Part shown: positions 33,407-44,064 of the stretch, in pieces
How the letters are laid out: each line of letters starts with the position of its first letter
How positions within the stretch are numbered: position 1 is the first letter of the stretch
NCBI GenBank assembly: GCA_033439765.1
Contig: JAULSN010000002.1
Span: forward strand, 3,844,001-3,908,000
Length of the DNA stretch: 64,000 nucleotides
Source of the DNA: Lasiosphaeria ovina
Taxonomy: Eukaryota > Ascomycota > Sordariomycetes > Sordariales > Lasiosphaeriaceae
Reading direction: 5' to 3'
Notes under the pieces: model-generated
The model's input: the letters and a program-made list of their open reading frames with translations, nothing else
The model's database searches: none
Told to the model about the DNA's origin: nothing
Position numbers and translations under genes: made by a program

Positions 33407-34375
33407 TCAAGCCGTCCCAGCCCACAGCTCCCGGATCTGGATCACGCCGGGGATAGTCGCCAGCACGCCAACAACAGGCTCGCTGACCAGCCCGCCGTCG
33501 GTGCTCCAGTGCAGCGTCAGCGGGGCCCAGGCGAGGTTGCGCACGACCTTGTTGCGCCAGGCGCGCGCGTCCTCCGGGTCCGGCCCCGCAACCTCGGCCG
33601 CGAGCCGCCCCAGCTCGATGCCCACGTACGCGGCCCAGAACCGCGCGCTCCACTTGTACGCCTTCCCTTGCTGCGCCGGGCTCCAGCCCAGCACGCCCTT
33701 GGACGACAGGTACGCGCCGTTCTCGAGCGCCTGCAGCGCGATGCACAGCGCCAGCCGCACGACCTCGACGGTGGTGGCAATGGCTGACGGTTTCTCCTCT
33801 TCTTCGGGGGCAGTGGTGCCGGCGATGGTCTTTTGGTTCTTCTTCTTGTCTGACGAGGAAGAGAGCAGCCGCGCGCCCAGCCGGCGCGCCCAGAAGTACA
33901 GCGGCAGCAGCGCCCACAGGCGCAGGATAGTGCGGGCCTCGCTGAGCAGCGCCGAGAGCGCCTTGAGGCGGGCCGCGAGGACGAGAGCATTCGCGGCGGC
34001 GGCGGTGGCGGCGGCGTGGACGACCTTGGCGTCGGCGGGCCCGGCGGCGCGAGATGCAAACCCCCGCAGCGCGGAGGCTGATAGGTGCGACGCGTAGCCC
34101 ACGAACAGCATCACCGTGTCGATGCCCGCCGGCGTCGCCAGGCACTTGTTGAGCCGCGTCAGGAACGTGTCGACGCTGCCCGGCGTGCCGGCGAGCGCTA
34201 GTAGAGCCCGCAGCGGGATGCTGCGTTTTGCGGCTGGCCCCCGAGGAGTTAGTTTGGATGTTGACGGTGCCGGGGCGGGCGCCACGATGGGCTCGCCCGA
34301 CGGCAGGTCGGCTGTGATGGGCGTGGCCTCGGCCTCGACCACGACGGCGTCGGTTACCGCTGCTGCGTCTGCCAT
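33407..34375 (-). CDS. PEX11-family peroxin (fungal Pex11C-like)
   Basis: A single exon of 322 residues starting at the ATG 34375-34373. An Ala/Pro-rich N-terminus of about 50 residues precedes the PEX11 fold. The first conserved helices include VDTFLTRLNKCLATPAGIDTV, and the family signature near the middle is LSEARTILRLWALLPLYFWA. A Ser/Lys/Glu linker follows, then VVRLALCIALQALENGAYLSSKGVLGW, and the C-terminal helix ends LHWSTDGGLVSEPVVGVLATI. Known role: PEX11 proteins bind and bend the peroxisomal membrane through amphipathic helices, driving elongation before division, and respond to fatty-acid or metabolic state. The C-terminal segment with STDGGL and GVIQIRELW matches the fungal Pex11C/Pex11-like branch better than canonical Pex11. 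A palindromic double-GATA site lies about 0.5 kb upstream. Confidence 0.85.
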   Translation of the reverse strand: MADAAAVTDAVVVEAEATPITADLPSGEPIVAPAPAPSTSKLTPRGPAAKRSIPLRALLALAGTPGSVDTFLTRLNKCLATPAGIDTVMLFVGYASHLSASALRGFASRAAGPADAKVVHAAATAAAANALVLAARLKALSALLSEARTILRLWALLPLYFWARRLGARLLSSSSDKKKNQKTIAGTTAPEEEEKPSAIATTVEVVRLALCIALQALENGAYLSSKGVLGWSPAQQGKAYKWSARFWAAYVGIELGRLAAEVAGPDPEDARAWRNKVVRNLAWAPLTLHWSTDGGLVSEPVVGVLATIPGVIQIRELWAGTA

Positions 34376-34872
34376 TGCGTGGTAGGTATTTGCAAAGTCG
34401 TGTGTGTGTGTGTGTCTGTTTAAATTATCAGTTGAGTGTTTTGAGGTGTCGCTGTGTTTGCGTTGACGACCTAAGGTTTCGTCGTGGTTGGTTGATGAGA
34501 AAGAGTGGTCGTGAGAGAATTATATGCAAGAAGGAAACAAGAACCCCCGTTCGGCAAACAAGCAAAACCGCTTTCTCCTCCCCCGGTTTGAAATGAAAGA
34601 GTAGCAAGCAGTTGATTCAGTTAGTTACTAGCTAGCTTCCCCACACCTCGGGCAGCGCAGCAACCCGCATCAATTGTTAAATCTCTGAGCGAGATTAGCC
34701 GTTAGAGACGTGGTTCTAGGGCATTGGACTTGGTTTCTAAAGTACCTGACGAAGTAACATGCCCACCCGTTTGCTGTGCCTCGGTTTCTGAGCGAGCGGG
34801 GGTGTGGGGTCGGGCGGGAGGGCGATCTCGGGAAACCCCGCCTGCCCACTTTTCCCCCCCCCCCCGGCAGTT

Positions 34873-34898
34873 TTCTTATCAGATTAATCTGATAAGAA
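34873..34898. promoter_or_regulatory. 26-bp perfect palindrome with two opposed GATA sites
   Basis: The sequence reads identically on both strands over 26 bases. Each half contains TTCTTATCAGATT, so there is one TTATC on each arm, meaning two HGATAR sites (TGATAAG) facing each other with their centres about 14 bases apart. Fungal GATA factors (AreA/Nit2, Sre/SreA types) bind such motifs, often as closely spaced pairs. It lies about 500 bp upstream of the PEX11-like start. Function is inferred; a palindrome could also act as a 3' hairpin of another transcript. Confidence 0.5.
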
Positions 34899-34941
34899 CA
34901 CAAGGTGTCTAGGGTTGGGGTTGAGAAGCTCCGTCTCAGAG

Positions 34942-35013
34942 TTTAACAAGAATCAAACCAGAGCTAAACAGAAGGTAAACCAGAGACAAACGGAAGCCAA
35001 ACGGGAGCTTAAC
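34942..35013. repeat. Degenerate 11-13 bp tandem array of AAAC(C/G)RGAG-like units
   Basis: Successive units read ATCAAACCAGAG, CTAAACAGAAGG, TAAACCAGAGAC, AAACGGAAGC and CAAACGGGAGC. The AAAC core recurs every 10-12 bases, near one helical turn, directly after the GATA palindrome. Seen by eye; no alignment score was computed. Confidence 0.4.
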
Positions 35014-35533
35014 AACTGAACAACCAGCACAACAGCACGTTTCTTTTGTCTACCTCCCCAGTGGTTCAAGTTCTTATGCGGCTTGGTAGGTAGTCGTTAA
35101 AAGAAAAAAGAGGGAATTGCATCACTTTATCTCTATACATGCTATATCCTGTCTACCATGCTATGCGCCGTACTCTGTGTTCCATGTAGGCAAGGCAAGA
35201 CAAGTTCAGAATAAGGAAGTAGGTATGGTATCCCATAGAAGGCTAACGGGTATCTCATGGCTATGTCTTCGTCTTGCTCGCATTCTCGACAGCGGAAAAA
35301 CGGGGAAAAAGTGCAGCGCGCTTCCTATGCCAATGTCTAATACCTCCCATGCTGCTGCTACCGCGCCTGTGATTCAAGGCTGCCATCGACGTCCGGACCC
35401 TCGCACCAGGGGGCTATGCTAATTACAAGCTCCGTCTATTTACAAAACAGGTCTAGTTTACAGTTCCACCCCGTATTCAACCTCTGGCGCCACAGTGCAT
35501 GTATTATTAAAGGTGTCTAGGTAAGGTTGCTAT

Positions 35534-37939
35534 TTACTTCTTTGACGAGCGCTTCGGCGACACGGGGACCACGGCGCCATCGCGCGCGCTGTTCCACACG
35601 CTCGGCGTAACGCGGGCCGGGATCTTGCGTCCGCGCAGTCGTTGGTCGATGAGCCACATCCCGACGACAAACTCTTGCCTGCCGAGGGCACCACGGCTAT
35701 CGCGGTCGACCAGGTCCCAGACTTCGGCCAGCTCATCGGGCGGCAGGCGGCTGCGGCTCCAGATGTCGCGCACCACGACGTTGACTACTAGATCAGCCTC
35801 GGGGCCGTCCCGTGCGCGGCTCAGGTCCGTCTGGCTGGGCTCGTCGCCTGCATCCTCAGAACTGCTGCCTCGCGTCCGCCAGTTGTCCGGGTGTTGATAG
35901 GCAAAGCCCGGTCGCAGAAACAGGCCGCGGTTGCTTGCCCACACGGCCTCGTATCGACGACGCTCACGTACCGACACCTCGTCGCGCCACCGCCGTCGAG
36001 ACCCCTCGTGGTGCGAGTGTTTCTTGCCGCCCAACGGCTTCTTGCGGTGCTTGTGCATGTGCCGGCGTGCGTCCTCGTCGTCCGAAAGTGACGGGTGAGG
36101 CGAGCGCAGCGTCTGCAACATACCGGTGCGCTGCTGCTGGTGTTGATTATGACGGCCCGGCGACCTGTTGTTGCCCGTGCGGTGGCTGCCAAGCAAGCTG
36201 TCGGCCGTCCGTTGTTTGGGCAGCTGTAGCAGCGGGCTGGGTGGACCGAGTCCGTGGTCGTGACGATGGCCGTGGCCGTGGCCGTGGCCGTGACGACGGG
36301 GAGGTGGGACTTGAGGTGGGCCTGCGGTAACTGGAAGACGGGCCGATGCGAGGTGACTCGCCACGATAGCGTCCGTCAGCGAGTCTAGAGCTAGGCCTGG
36401 GCTTGGGGTCCCGGGTGCTGTAGGGCGTCGTGTGACCGTTGTAGGGGATGGACCGCTGTACGATGAAGAGTGACGCCTGTGCAGCGAATCGTTGGGTGGG
36501 AAAATGCGAGACAGCGCTTTGCCTGGTGCTGGGTTCGGGCTCAACTGCTCCCAGTCCTTAACTGGCGAGTCGCGCCGTGGAGGAGACTGTGTCGAGGAAG
36601 CCGAGACAAAAGTGTCATCTGATGAACCCGAGCTCTGTGACGACGGGCGTCCTGCAGCCACCACCTCCGAGCCACCTGAGCGTGCAGAGTTCGGTCTCGC
36701 CGGTGTGACTTGAACCATCGGCGCCGCCTGCTTACCCACTGCAATACTCGAGGATCTGGCTGGAAGGGCGGGAGGATCAAGTTGCGGTGTTTTGATCACT
36801 CTTATTGGCCGGGGAGACTTCAGTTCTGTCGTGGTGCGGCGAGCATTGTGGGGTGATGTGGGAGTAGATGAACGCATGGCCGGAAGTTCCCCCGGCGGCG
36901 GTGACTCTTTGGGTCGAGAGGTTTCTTGTTTTCCGGCATGACTCTCCCGTTGTGTTATGGTAGCCCTCGGCTGGGCTGCCTTTAATTTCTGTGCTTGAAT
37001 CGGAGTCATGACTGCCTCGGTATCACCCTCGAGTCCGAGCCCCCTCGAATGTGTTGCCTCTGTCATCTCCAAGGAGGCTTGTCTCGGTTTCGGGGTTGGT
37101 CGGGCCTGCTGGGTCTCACTGCTCGGGTCGGCTTGCGGACTCCTCGATCTCGGAGGGGTAGGCGGCCGTATCTTGCTGTATGGCGGCTGGGCCTGCTGTT
37201 GCAGCGCCAGAGCGGGGTCCATCTTCTTAACAGGGTCCGTACTGCCCTTGCTCTCAAACAGTGATATCAACGACGTAGTCGGCTGGATGGAAGCCGTGTC
37301 GGTCAGATCCAGACTGGCCGTTGACGAGCCGCCAGCAATGCTGTGAGGGCTGAGGCTCGGCCGTCTGGTAATGCGGGAGTGCAGCTGGGTTGCCGTGAGC
37401 GGAGCCTGCGCGAAAGCCGGGTTGGGATTCGGATTAGGGGAACCGGACCGGCTGGCAGCCAGCGTGGCGGCGATGAACGAGGCATGCTTGTGATCCCCCC
37501 TTCCGATTGTGCCGGAACTGCCAGAGCCACCCGAGTGAAGCGACGGCCTTGAAACGGCCAGGGACGGCTCGGAATAGCTGCCGTGAGAGGTCTGGACGCT
37601 GGTGCCGGTGGAATGACGGCTCATTTCCTGCCCAAGAGCGCCGCTGCCGAACAAGGCACTGCCGAGACCGGAACCGGAGCCGGGGCCGGAGCCGATGCCC
37701 GTCGGACTGGAGATGGGATGATCGCGGGCGGCATGTGTTGCGGCGTTGAGGGCTCCATTGCTAGTGGCGGCGGCGGCAGCGACCGGGTTAGGCAGGCGAG
37801 GGCTTGGCTTGTCGTTACTGGCCGCCGTCCTCTGGGCATTGAAGGCAACGGTTGCGCCCTTCAGGGCCGCAGCCAAGGCGGCATTGTTGGGCGACGTAGG
37901 TGTGGGCGTGGGCAGGGCGGGGGTTCCTGGGGCCTGCAT
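35534..37939 (-). CDS. irs4: Irs4/Tax4-type EH-domain protein (increased rDNA silencing)
   Basis: A single exon of 801 residues from the ATG at 37939-37937. The first ~640 residues are disordered: Ser/Pro/Thr-rich, with a GSGPGSGSGLGS tract, proline clusters such as PPTPPRSRSP and PPALPARSSS, and a HGHGHGHRHDHG run. The C-terminal ~130 residues start at RRRYEAVWASNRGLFLRPG and carry one EH domain with DIWSRSRLPPDELAEVWDLVDRD, a calcium-loop-like segment, then GALGRQEFVVGMWLIDQRL. This is the layout of fungal Irs4/Tax4. Known role: these proteins activate the phosphatase Inp51 and so limit PI(4,5)P2 at the plasma membrane, with links to cell-wall integrity, autophagy and rDNA silencing. NPF-type peptides are the usual EH ligands. 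A three-fold GAGTCTGT repeat lies in the leader at 38083-38106. Confidence 0.85.
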   Translation of the reverse strand: MQAPGTPALPTPTPTSPNNAALAAALKGATVAFNAQRTAASNDKPSPRLPNPVAAAAATSNGALNAATHAARDHPISSPTGIGSGPGSGSGLGSALFGSGALGQEMSRHSTGTSVQTSHGSYSEPSLAVSRPSLHSGGSGSSGTIGRGDHKHASFIAATLAASRSGSPNPNPNPAFAQAPLTATQLHSRITRRPSLSPHSIAGGSSTASLDLTDTASIQPTTSLISLFESKGSTDPVKKMDPALALQQQAQPPYSKIRPPTPPRSRSPQADPSSETQQARPTPKPRQASLEMTEATHSRGLGLEGDTEAVMTPIQAQKLKAAQPRATITQRESHAGKQETSRPKESPPPGELPAMRSSTPTSPHNARRTTTELKSPRPIRVIKTPQLDPPALPARSSSIAVGKQAAPMVQVTPARPNSARSGGSEVVAAGRPSSQSSGSSDDTFVSASSTQSPPRRDSPVKDWEQLSPNPAPGKALSRIFPPNDSLHRRHSSSYSGPSPTTVTRRPTAPGTPSPGLALDSLTDAIVASHLASARLPVTAGPPQVPPPRRHGHGHGHGHRHDHGLGPPSPLLQLPKQRTADSLLGSHRTGNNRSPGRHNQHQQQRTGMLQTLRSPHPSLSDDEDARRHMHKHRKKPLGGKKHSHHEGSRRRWRDEVSVRERRRYEAVWASNRGLFLRPGFAYQHPDNWRTRGSSSEDAGDEPSQTDLSRARDGPEADLVVNVVVRDIWSRSRLPPDELAEVWDLVDRDSRGALGRQEFVVGMWLIDQRLRGRKIPARVTPSVWNSARDGAVVPVSPKRSSKK

Positions 37940-39493
37940 CAGTCGAGCTGTCCCGAAGCCGTGGGCGCTTTCGGATGCATGTGTGGGAGATTCGGACGAA
38001 GCTCGCGAGGGAGGTCAAAAGGTTGGTTAGAGGTTTGTTTGGTTTGGCGTAGCTTCGGGATCAGCTCACGTGGTGTGCGCATGAGTCTGTGAGTCTGTGA
38101 GTCTGTGAGTCGCGAGGCTGATGTTGGGAGCACGGAGGGAAGGAGGATCAACAGCCCTGTCCGACGAGACCCCTAGCTGGAACTGGAAGGGCCCTGAGTG
38201 AGCAGCGGACGTTGCAACAGACGTGGGGGCGCCAAGGGGACCTCAACGCCAAGCCCGACAGTTGCGTGTTCGCTGTGGAGTCAGTGGGTGATTGGGTTTC
38301 AGGTTGCATTGCATCACTACAGACAGCACTAACAACGCGCTGTCATCCACTCCAGCGGTATCCGTAGATCGTGTGATAACCAGGGCAGGTACCCCTTGGA
38401 AGTCACCACAGCCTAATAAGTCGAGTTATTCAAATGGCCGAGAGGATTCAATGGCAAGGTACATGAACCTACGCAGGCAACTGTTTAAAGATTCAGAACC
38501 AGCACTTATTGCCCCAAAGAAACAAATATGAAGACAGCATTTTGTGTATCCGCGAATTGGGGTTTGAATTGACCCGAGACTGGAGCTCGAGAGAGATGGA
38601 GTCCCTTTCCCCCAAAATCCCGTCCATACCTCCTATTCTGGGGAGAGAGAGAACCGACAGACCTCAAGGTTCCATTCCAAGTTATAAAACTGACAGAAAA
38701 CAAACCCCTCCTCCCCCGACCGCCCCTATTAAACCTGAACAAAACGCCTGCCCAATCCCAATGTCCCTCGCCTCTGATGAGCACGGAACGAAAAAATCCT
38801 CCTGGGACGCTTTTGCCGTCTCTAGATGACCGCCTGCCCGCCCTCCCACGCACCGCCTGACAGACTGTCTTGCTCGCCTGCCTGCTCGCACATGTCGTCT
38901 TTAAAAATAAAAAGAATATATGAAACCCGAAAAAAAGCGAAGCCAGAGATAATAATACGTACAGTAAATGTGTGAAGAAGACGAGCAGCCCTGGAGAAAA
39001 TCAGGCCGGGCCTGAAAAATCGAACAGGACCACCAGCAACAACGCGAAGAACAAAACACGGCGCCAGACCAAAAATAGAAAGAAGAAGAAAAGCACCAAA
39101 CCGCCCCGGTTCCATTGCCTACAGAAAAAAAGACCCCTCATTAAGAAGGGGGGGGGGGGGGGGGAGAGAGAGAGAACCGCAGGACCCCAACAACAAAAAG
39201 GCAAAAAGGGCCCTTTGCTGAAAAGTAACAAAACTCCCTTATACTCAGCCTCCCCACCCGAAAGGGATAAAGGGAGAGACAAAGAGGGCGTGTTCGCAAT
39301 GGAGGAGAGAGAGAGGAGAAGGCATGTGTCGGCGTGTATGTGTGTGTGTGTGGGCATGGTACATCGGTATATACGTTTCACATCGCCCGCGGCAAGTTCG
39401 TTCATGAATCGGAAAATCAAAAACAAGACATGGCCACAGAACATGGATTTATAAAAATCCTCCATCAATCATATAGAGAGAGGGAGCTTTCCT
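37940..39493. other. Spacer between irs4 promoter and ase1 3' end, with purine-rich tract
   Basis: 1.55 kb. The irs4 leader holds a three-copy 8-bp direct repeat (GAGTCTGT, 38083-38106). From about 38.9 to 39.33 kb the plus strand is strikingly purine-rich (runs of A and AG, with a G-run of about 17 at 39148-39164), as expected of a pyrimidine-rich minus-strand 3' end of ase1. A short TG run lies near 39335-39353. No gene supported. Confidence 0.5.
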
Positions 39494-41962
39494 TCAGAAA
39501 GCGTCCTCGTCGGTCCACTCGCTGCCCGACACTCCCGACACGATGCGGTTGCCCTCGTGGTCGACCATGACATGGCCGGCATGAGCATGGGAGGCTGGGT
39601 GTTGTTGGTGGTGAGGGTAGCCCGGGGGGAAGCCGCGCGGGCGCTTGGCGGCGGGGCCGCCGGCGTGCGGCCGCGAGTAGCCCGTCTCGGGCGTCATGCG
39701 CTTGCCGGCGCGCGCTGCCCGCACCTTGGCGTAGTAGGCGTCGGACGCGTCCGCCTCGGGCTCCGAGTTGTCGTCGTACGTCTCCCAGTTCTCGGACCCG
39801 GACACGATCGTCGACGTGTTTGAGATCTGCCGCGGCGCTCCTCCTCCTCCTCCCATGGCCGGTGGCGGCGGCGCCTGGGGGTACGACGACGACGACATCT
39901 TTTGCGCCCCAGTCCCGGGCCGCTCGGCTTGCTGGTAGTAGTCGCGAGACGCCGGCCTGTTGCCGAGCTGTCTGTCGTCGTACACGTCCTCGGGCTCCAC
40001 GTGCCGCACGATGCTGGACTCTAGCCCGGCTGACCGGTAGTGGTTCGCTGGTGTTGCGAGTTCCGGCGGCGGCATTAGATCGCGCATCTTGGGCGGCGGT
40101 GCTCTCAGGAGCGGCGCGCCGTGTCGCAGGCCGTTGCCCGCCTCGACTCTCGACTCGGGCCGGGAGCGCTCCGGAGAGTTGTTGCCGTGCTTTAGGTTAG
40201 AGAGCGGCACGCGCGCGGGGATGCGCGATGGGCTGCCCTTGTTGTTTGCTGTTGTTTGGGTCCTGGGTTGCGCCGGTTTGACGGTGCTGGTCATGGTTGC
40301 TGCGGGCGCCCTTGACGCTGTGATTTTTGCCGCCGACTTCAGGTTCCCGACGCTGTTGGCGCGACTCAGCGTGTTGTTTGAGCTCTTGGCCACCGAGGGT
40401 GTTGGGGCTGGCGTCTTGGACCTCGGGCCCAGACCCGGCCTTGCCTCATCCATGTCGATAATGTCGAGATAGCGCTCGCCGTGAACGAGGAACGGGCGGC
40501 CGTACTCGTCTTCCCACTTCTCGAGGCCCTTGCGCAGCTCCGCCGCCACCTTGGGCAGCTCCTTGGCGATGCGTTTACGCATCTTCTCCTCACGGAGGAG
40601 CTTTCCAGGGTCGCGCTTCTCCCCCTTCTGGCCGCGCATCATGAGTCGGGACGCGTCCTGGCTCGACGCCGCCAGCTCGTCCCGGTCATGCACTAGTGTC
40701 CTGTGTCTCTCAACCAGCGCCAGCGTCGGACCGCGCTGCTCCCTTAGGGCCTCAAGCCGAGCCAGCTCTTGCTCGTGAGCCTCGAGCAGGGCGTCGCTGT
40801 AAACATCGGAAAATGCGGGCGTGAACTCGAGCATCTCGTCTTCGGACAGGTACAGCGCATCCCACAACTCCTGTAGCTTGAAGCGCGCGTCCTCGACAAA
40901 TAGGTGCAAGTTCTGCCGCTTGAGCTCGTTCAGCCGCGCCAGCTCGTCCTCAAACTCGTTGATCTGACGGACGCCGCAGCCGCGGTTGCCGTTGAGAAAC
41001 GCCTTACGTTCCCGCTCTTCCACGCTCAGCTTCTCCCAGAGGGCCTCTACGGCCGCCCGCAAGTCCCGGAGCCGCCGCTCGCGATTCTTCTTCTCGTCCG
41101 ACAGCTTGTCTCTCCTAGCCCGGAGCCGCGACATGTCATCGGCATGCAAGCCAAGTTGTTCTGGCGAGTCGCGATAGTACTTGACGATGTTGCTGTCTGT
41201 CTGGGCCTGTGGCGTGCCCAGCTCGGCCCACAACTGTATTATCTCCTCCGACAGCGACTTGACCTCGGCCACGCGCCGCGTGTACTCCTCGTACACGCGC
41301 GTGAACTCTTTGTCTAGTTTATCGACATATTTGGGCGACAGGTCAAAGCTGGCCGGAATAGACTGGTTGGGCCCGGTTGGCGGCAGAGTCAGCCGGACAA
41401 AGCTGGGCTCGAGATGTAGCGAGTACGATTCGAGTGCCTGAACCAGTTCTACGGGTTATATTAGTATGCCGGTCTTGCAGGTGCTCGGGGGGGGGGGATA
41501 GTTCTTACTCTTGACCTGCTCGAACCGCTCCCTATGCAGTCTGCTTATCTGGGTGTGTTTCTCTTTGAGAACTTGCAGGCATCGCGTGAGCGGATACGTA
41601 ATCTTTAGTTCGTCCTCGTCTGGCGCATAGTCGCGCCGGGGGGGGTTGCTATCGTCGAGCGAAGCTTCCATCTGCCGGATGGCTGCGAGTATCCGCTGCG
41701 CCTCCTCGATCATGTCCTTCTTCTCGGCCGCCACAACTCGGACTTGGTTGTGCAGCGCTTCTGATAGTGCGGTAAAGAGCTAATCTCGGGAGTCAGCAGG
41801 CAGGTTACGGCGTCACTACGCAAAAGGAAGTATCCATGGATAGAAACACACCTCGGATTCCCGCGATTCACGCTCATGGTTGGCGACTCCGATCTCGTCA
41901 AAGAGGCCATGCAACTGGCCGATGATGGTGTTGACCTGCTGGGCCAAATAGCTGGTATCCAT
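39494..41962 (-). CDS. ase1: Microtubule cross-linker Ase1/MAP65/PRC1, 3 exons
   Basis: Exons are 41962-41852, 41779-41509 and 41448-39494, for 778 residues. The first intron is phase 0 and the second phase 1. The N-terminus MDTSYLAQQVNTIIGQLHGLFDEIG is the dimerisation helix region. It is followed by long heptad-rich coiled coils (LFTALSEALHNQVRVVAAEKKD; then LRARRDKLSDEKKNRERRLRDL). The conserved spectrin-like microtubule-binding block contains FVEDARFKLQELWDAL and GRPFLVHGERYLDII. The last ~300 residues are basic and Ser/Pro-rich, ending in an acidic tip (SEWTDEDAF). Known role: antiparallel dimers bundle overlapping microtubules in the anaphase spindle midzone and recruit kinesins; mitotic kinase sites usually sit in the C-terminal tail, which here has many SP/TP pairs. 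Splice borders keep the frame exactly. Confidence 0.92.
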
Positions 41963-44064
41963 CTCGCTGGCGGGGTGGCTGGGCCGGCGAGACGCGAGGG
42001 TGTAGAGTGAAGCAAAGCGACAGATGTTTTTTTTGTTTCCCTCTCAATATCGGAATGGCGACCTGCCGCTGATATCAAAAAAAGAGGTTCTTCGTGTCGC
42101 AGTGGCGTATCATCGAGCGTGATGACGTGCAGCCGGCTCTGCAGCTAAGAATGGAAGCTTTTGTTTACGCAGCTATGTCGGTCTCGATCAGCACACCCGC
42201 AGGCAATTGTGTGCAGGTCCGGCAGCGCATCTCAGGGAGACAAATCTCGGGAGATTGTTGTCGTCGCCGCGCCGTCGCCGACAAGTCGAAACGCTGCAAG
42301 GTCGAGGATGGCGCAATTCTCGGTGTGGCAGTCCGTCGGGTGTTATAGAGAGAGAAAGTATAGGAGGGGAGGGGGGGTAGCGAGCTGTTGGGAGGTCGGG
42401 TCAGGTCAGGTCGAATCGGGAGAAGGACACGCCCGCGACGTTTTTGGCGGATGGGCGTGTTGCACAAGATCCTGGTTCGCGCCTGGCGGGGCGTTGCCAC
42501 AGCAACAACCCGCTTCCATGAGGGGATTTCCTGGATTTAGCGGCAGTTTCAAGCTTCCAAGGCACCCCACCTGCCATAACCAGCCTGACAGGGTCAAACG
42601 GCTCACCCCGCATGCCTTCGCGTGCCAGAGAAAAGCCAATCCACTAATCCCTGAATGTTTGTTGGCGTGGTACTTACGAAGGAAAAGAAAATAACAAATG
42701 AACCGGCCAGGAAGGGTCTTTAATAGGTATTTCTAGAAAAGGAATAGACCTCTAGGATTCCAAAATAGGGGTTCAAATAGCTATCACCTCCCTTAGCGAA
42801 AAACCTTTACGGCGAGTCGTAAGATGCTAAGGCCATTGGATATTGGAAAGTACCACGCCAACAAACATTCAGGCATTGGATTGTAGCACCGGGCCTCGCA
42901 TGGCCAGGCCCAAGGCCCACCTAAGTTCTTCCAGAAGGATGGCATTCAATTCATGAGAACCTCAATCATGTATTTATGTCTCCTTGTCAATATCACTCGC
43001 TTCTGTTTCATGATTCGGGTGAACTTTGGGTAGGACCCAATTGCATCGAACTGGTGTCCCGGGCCAACAACCCTGGCTGCTCAAACAGAATCGGAAAGGG
43101 TCGTCCAACCATCCGCAGCCCACGACACACTTTCCGTGCAGTATCCACCATAGTCAAGTCTGCTTGTAGGTATTCTAATCGGCCACAATCAATACAGCTT
43201 CCATGGCCCCGATTATTCTTGGTGGCGGATTAATAGATGCGAGATTTACCATATTAACCCCGGAGAAATCACTGCTGTCTATTTCTGACCAACTATATAG
43301 AAGTACATGTGCCCCGTACTCCTTACAGTGATCCGCCGGGCTGCGAGTAAACGGCCAACTTTACGGCCAACTTGGCCTATGTCACTTCACTATATGAGGG
43401 CTGCGAGACAAGTGATAGGGTAACCTGGAAGGTACTCCGTACCGATTTATCATTCTTTGATTGCTTGAACTTTGCGTCACGTATCGTATTATCCAGTAAT
43501 AATAACCCCGTCGTGAGCGGAGTTGTGATCTATACGTCCGACATATTTTGCAAACGGTTTGTTAGAATGAGACACCTCTCGAGAGTGTGTTCGTAACCCT
43601 TGGGGCGCAATGCACCTCTGCTTGCTTCACGATAAAAAAGAACCGATTCTGTTGTCGGTGCGGCTTTTCGATGGGACGGTTGAACAGTCCAAAGAGCGAG
43701 GTGCGAGACGTGAATCGCGACGATAATGCTCAAGCTGTGTGACCAAACTTGTAGGTTAAATAGCGGGGCACGCAGCTCAACCTTGCACCTAGCTGCACTT
43801 CCCCAAGTCCCCAAGTTTCAACGCCCGCAGCGACTCTGGCTGCGATTCTACACTGCTGAACCCACTCAGACACCCACCTGCCTGCACTTGCTTCGACTCC
43901 CCAAGAACAGCCTTGATAATTTGTCACGGCCAACGGACTACACCCATTCCAGATCTTACCCGGCTTACTTGAAACGAGCAGCAGCGACGGCGCAACCTTG
44001 AACCGCTATTTCTGGATCTGAGTATTGTGGCAGCTCGTGCGACACTCTGCGGGGCAACGACCAG
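41963..44064. other. Divergent promoter interval ase1 / pinin-like gene, with inserted repeat
   Basis: 2.1 kb. The side next to ase1 is GC-rich; the middle holds the repeat element at 42637-42896; 43.15-43.65 kb is AT-rich, and CGGCCAACTT occurs twice close together near 43351-43373. The last 200 bases before 44065 are pyrimidine-rich and likely leader. An 85-codon ATG frame at 42976 has no recognisable feature. Confidence 0.5.
42637..42896. mobile_element. MITE-like element with about 30-bp terminal inverted repeats (copy 1)
   Basis: Bases 42646-42675 and 42848-42877 are inverted copies of each other with one mismatch in 30; both contain the core TGAATGTTTGTTGGCGTGG. The similarity extends outward with small gaps to about 42637 on the left. 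On the right, similarity to copy 2 continues into GTAGC and CGGGCC near 42896. The total length of about 250 bp and the absence of any open frame fit a non-autonomous DNA transposon. The inner 100 bases are shared with the copies at 52.8 and 55.5 kb. Target-site duplication could not be fixed. Confidence 0.8.

Larger units (their letters stand above)
34376..35533. other. Spacer upstream of PEX11-like gene and downstream of irs4
   Basis: 1.16 kb. From left to right: a (TG) run at 34400-34415 just upstream of the PEX11-like start, a C-run of about 12 near 34854-34865, the perfect palindrome at 34873-34898, an array of loosely repeated AAAC-containing units at about 34942-35013, and then the irs4 3' end. 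No gene supported. Confidence 0.5.

Noticed and set aside
42976..43233. 85-codon ATG frame between ase1 and the pinin-like gene
   Set aside because: Short, no recognisable motif, lies in spacer sequence next to a transposon-like element.
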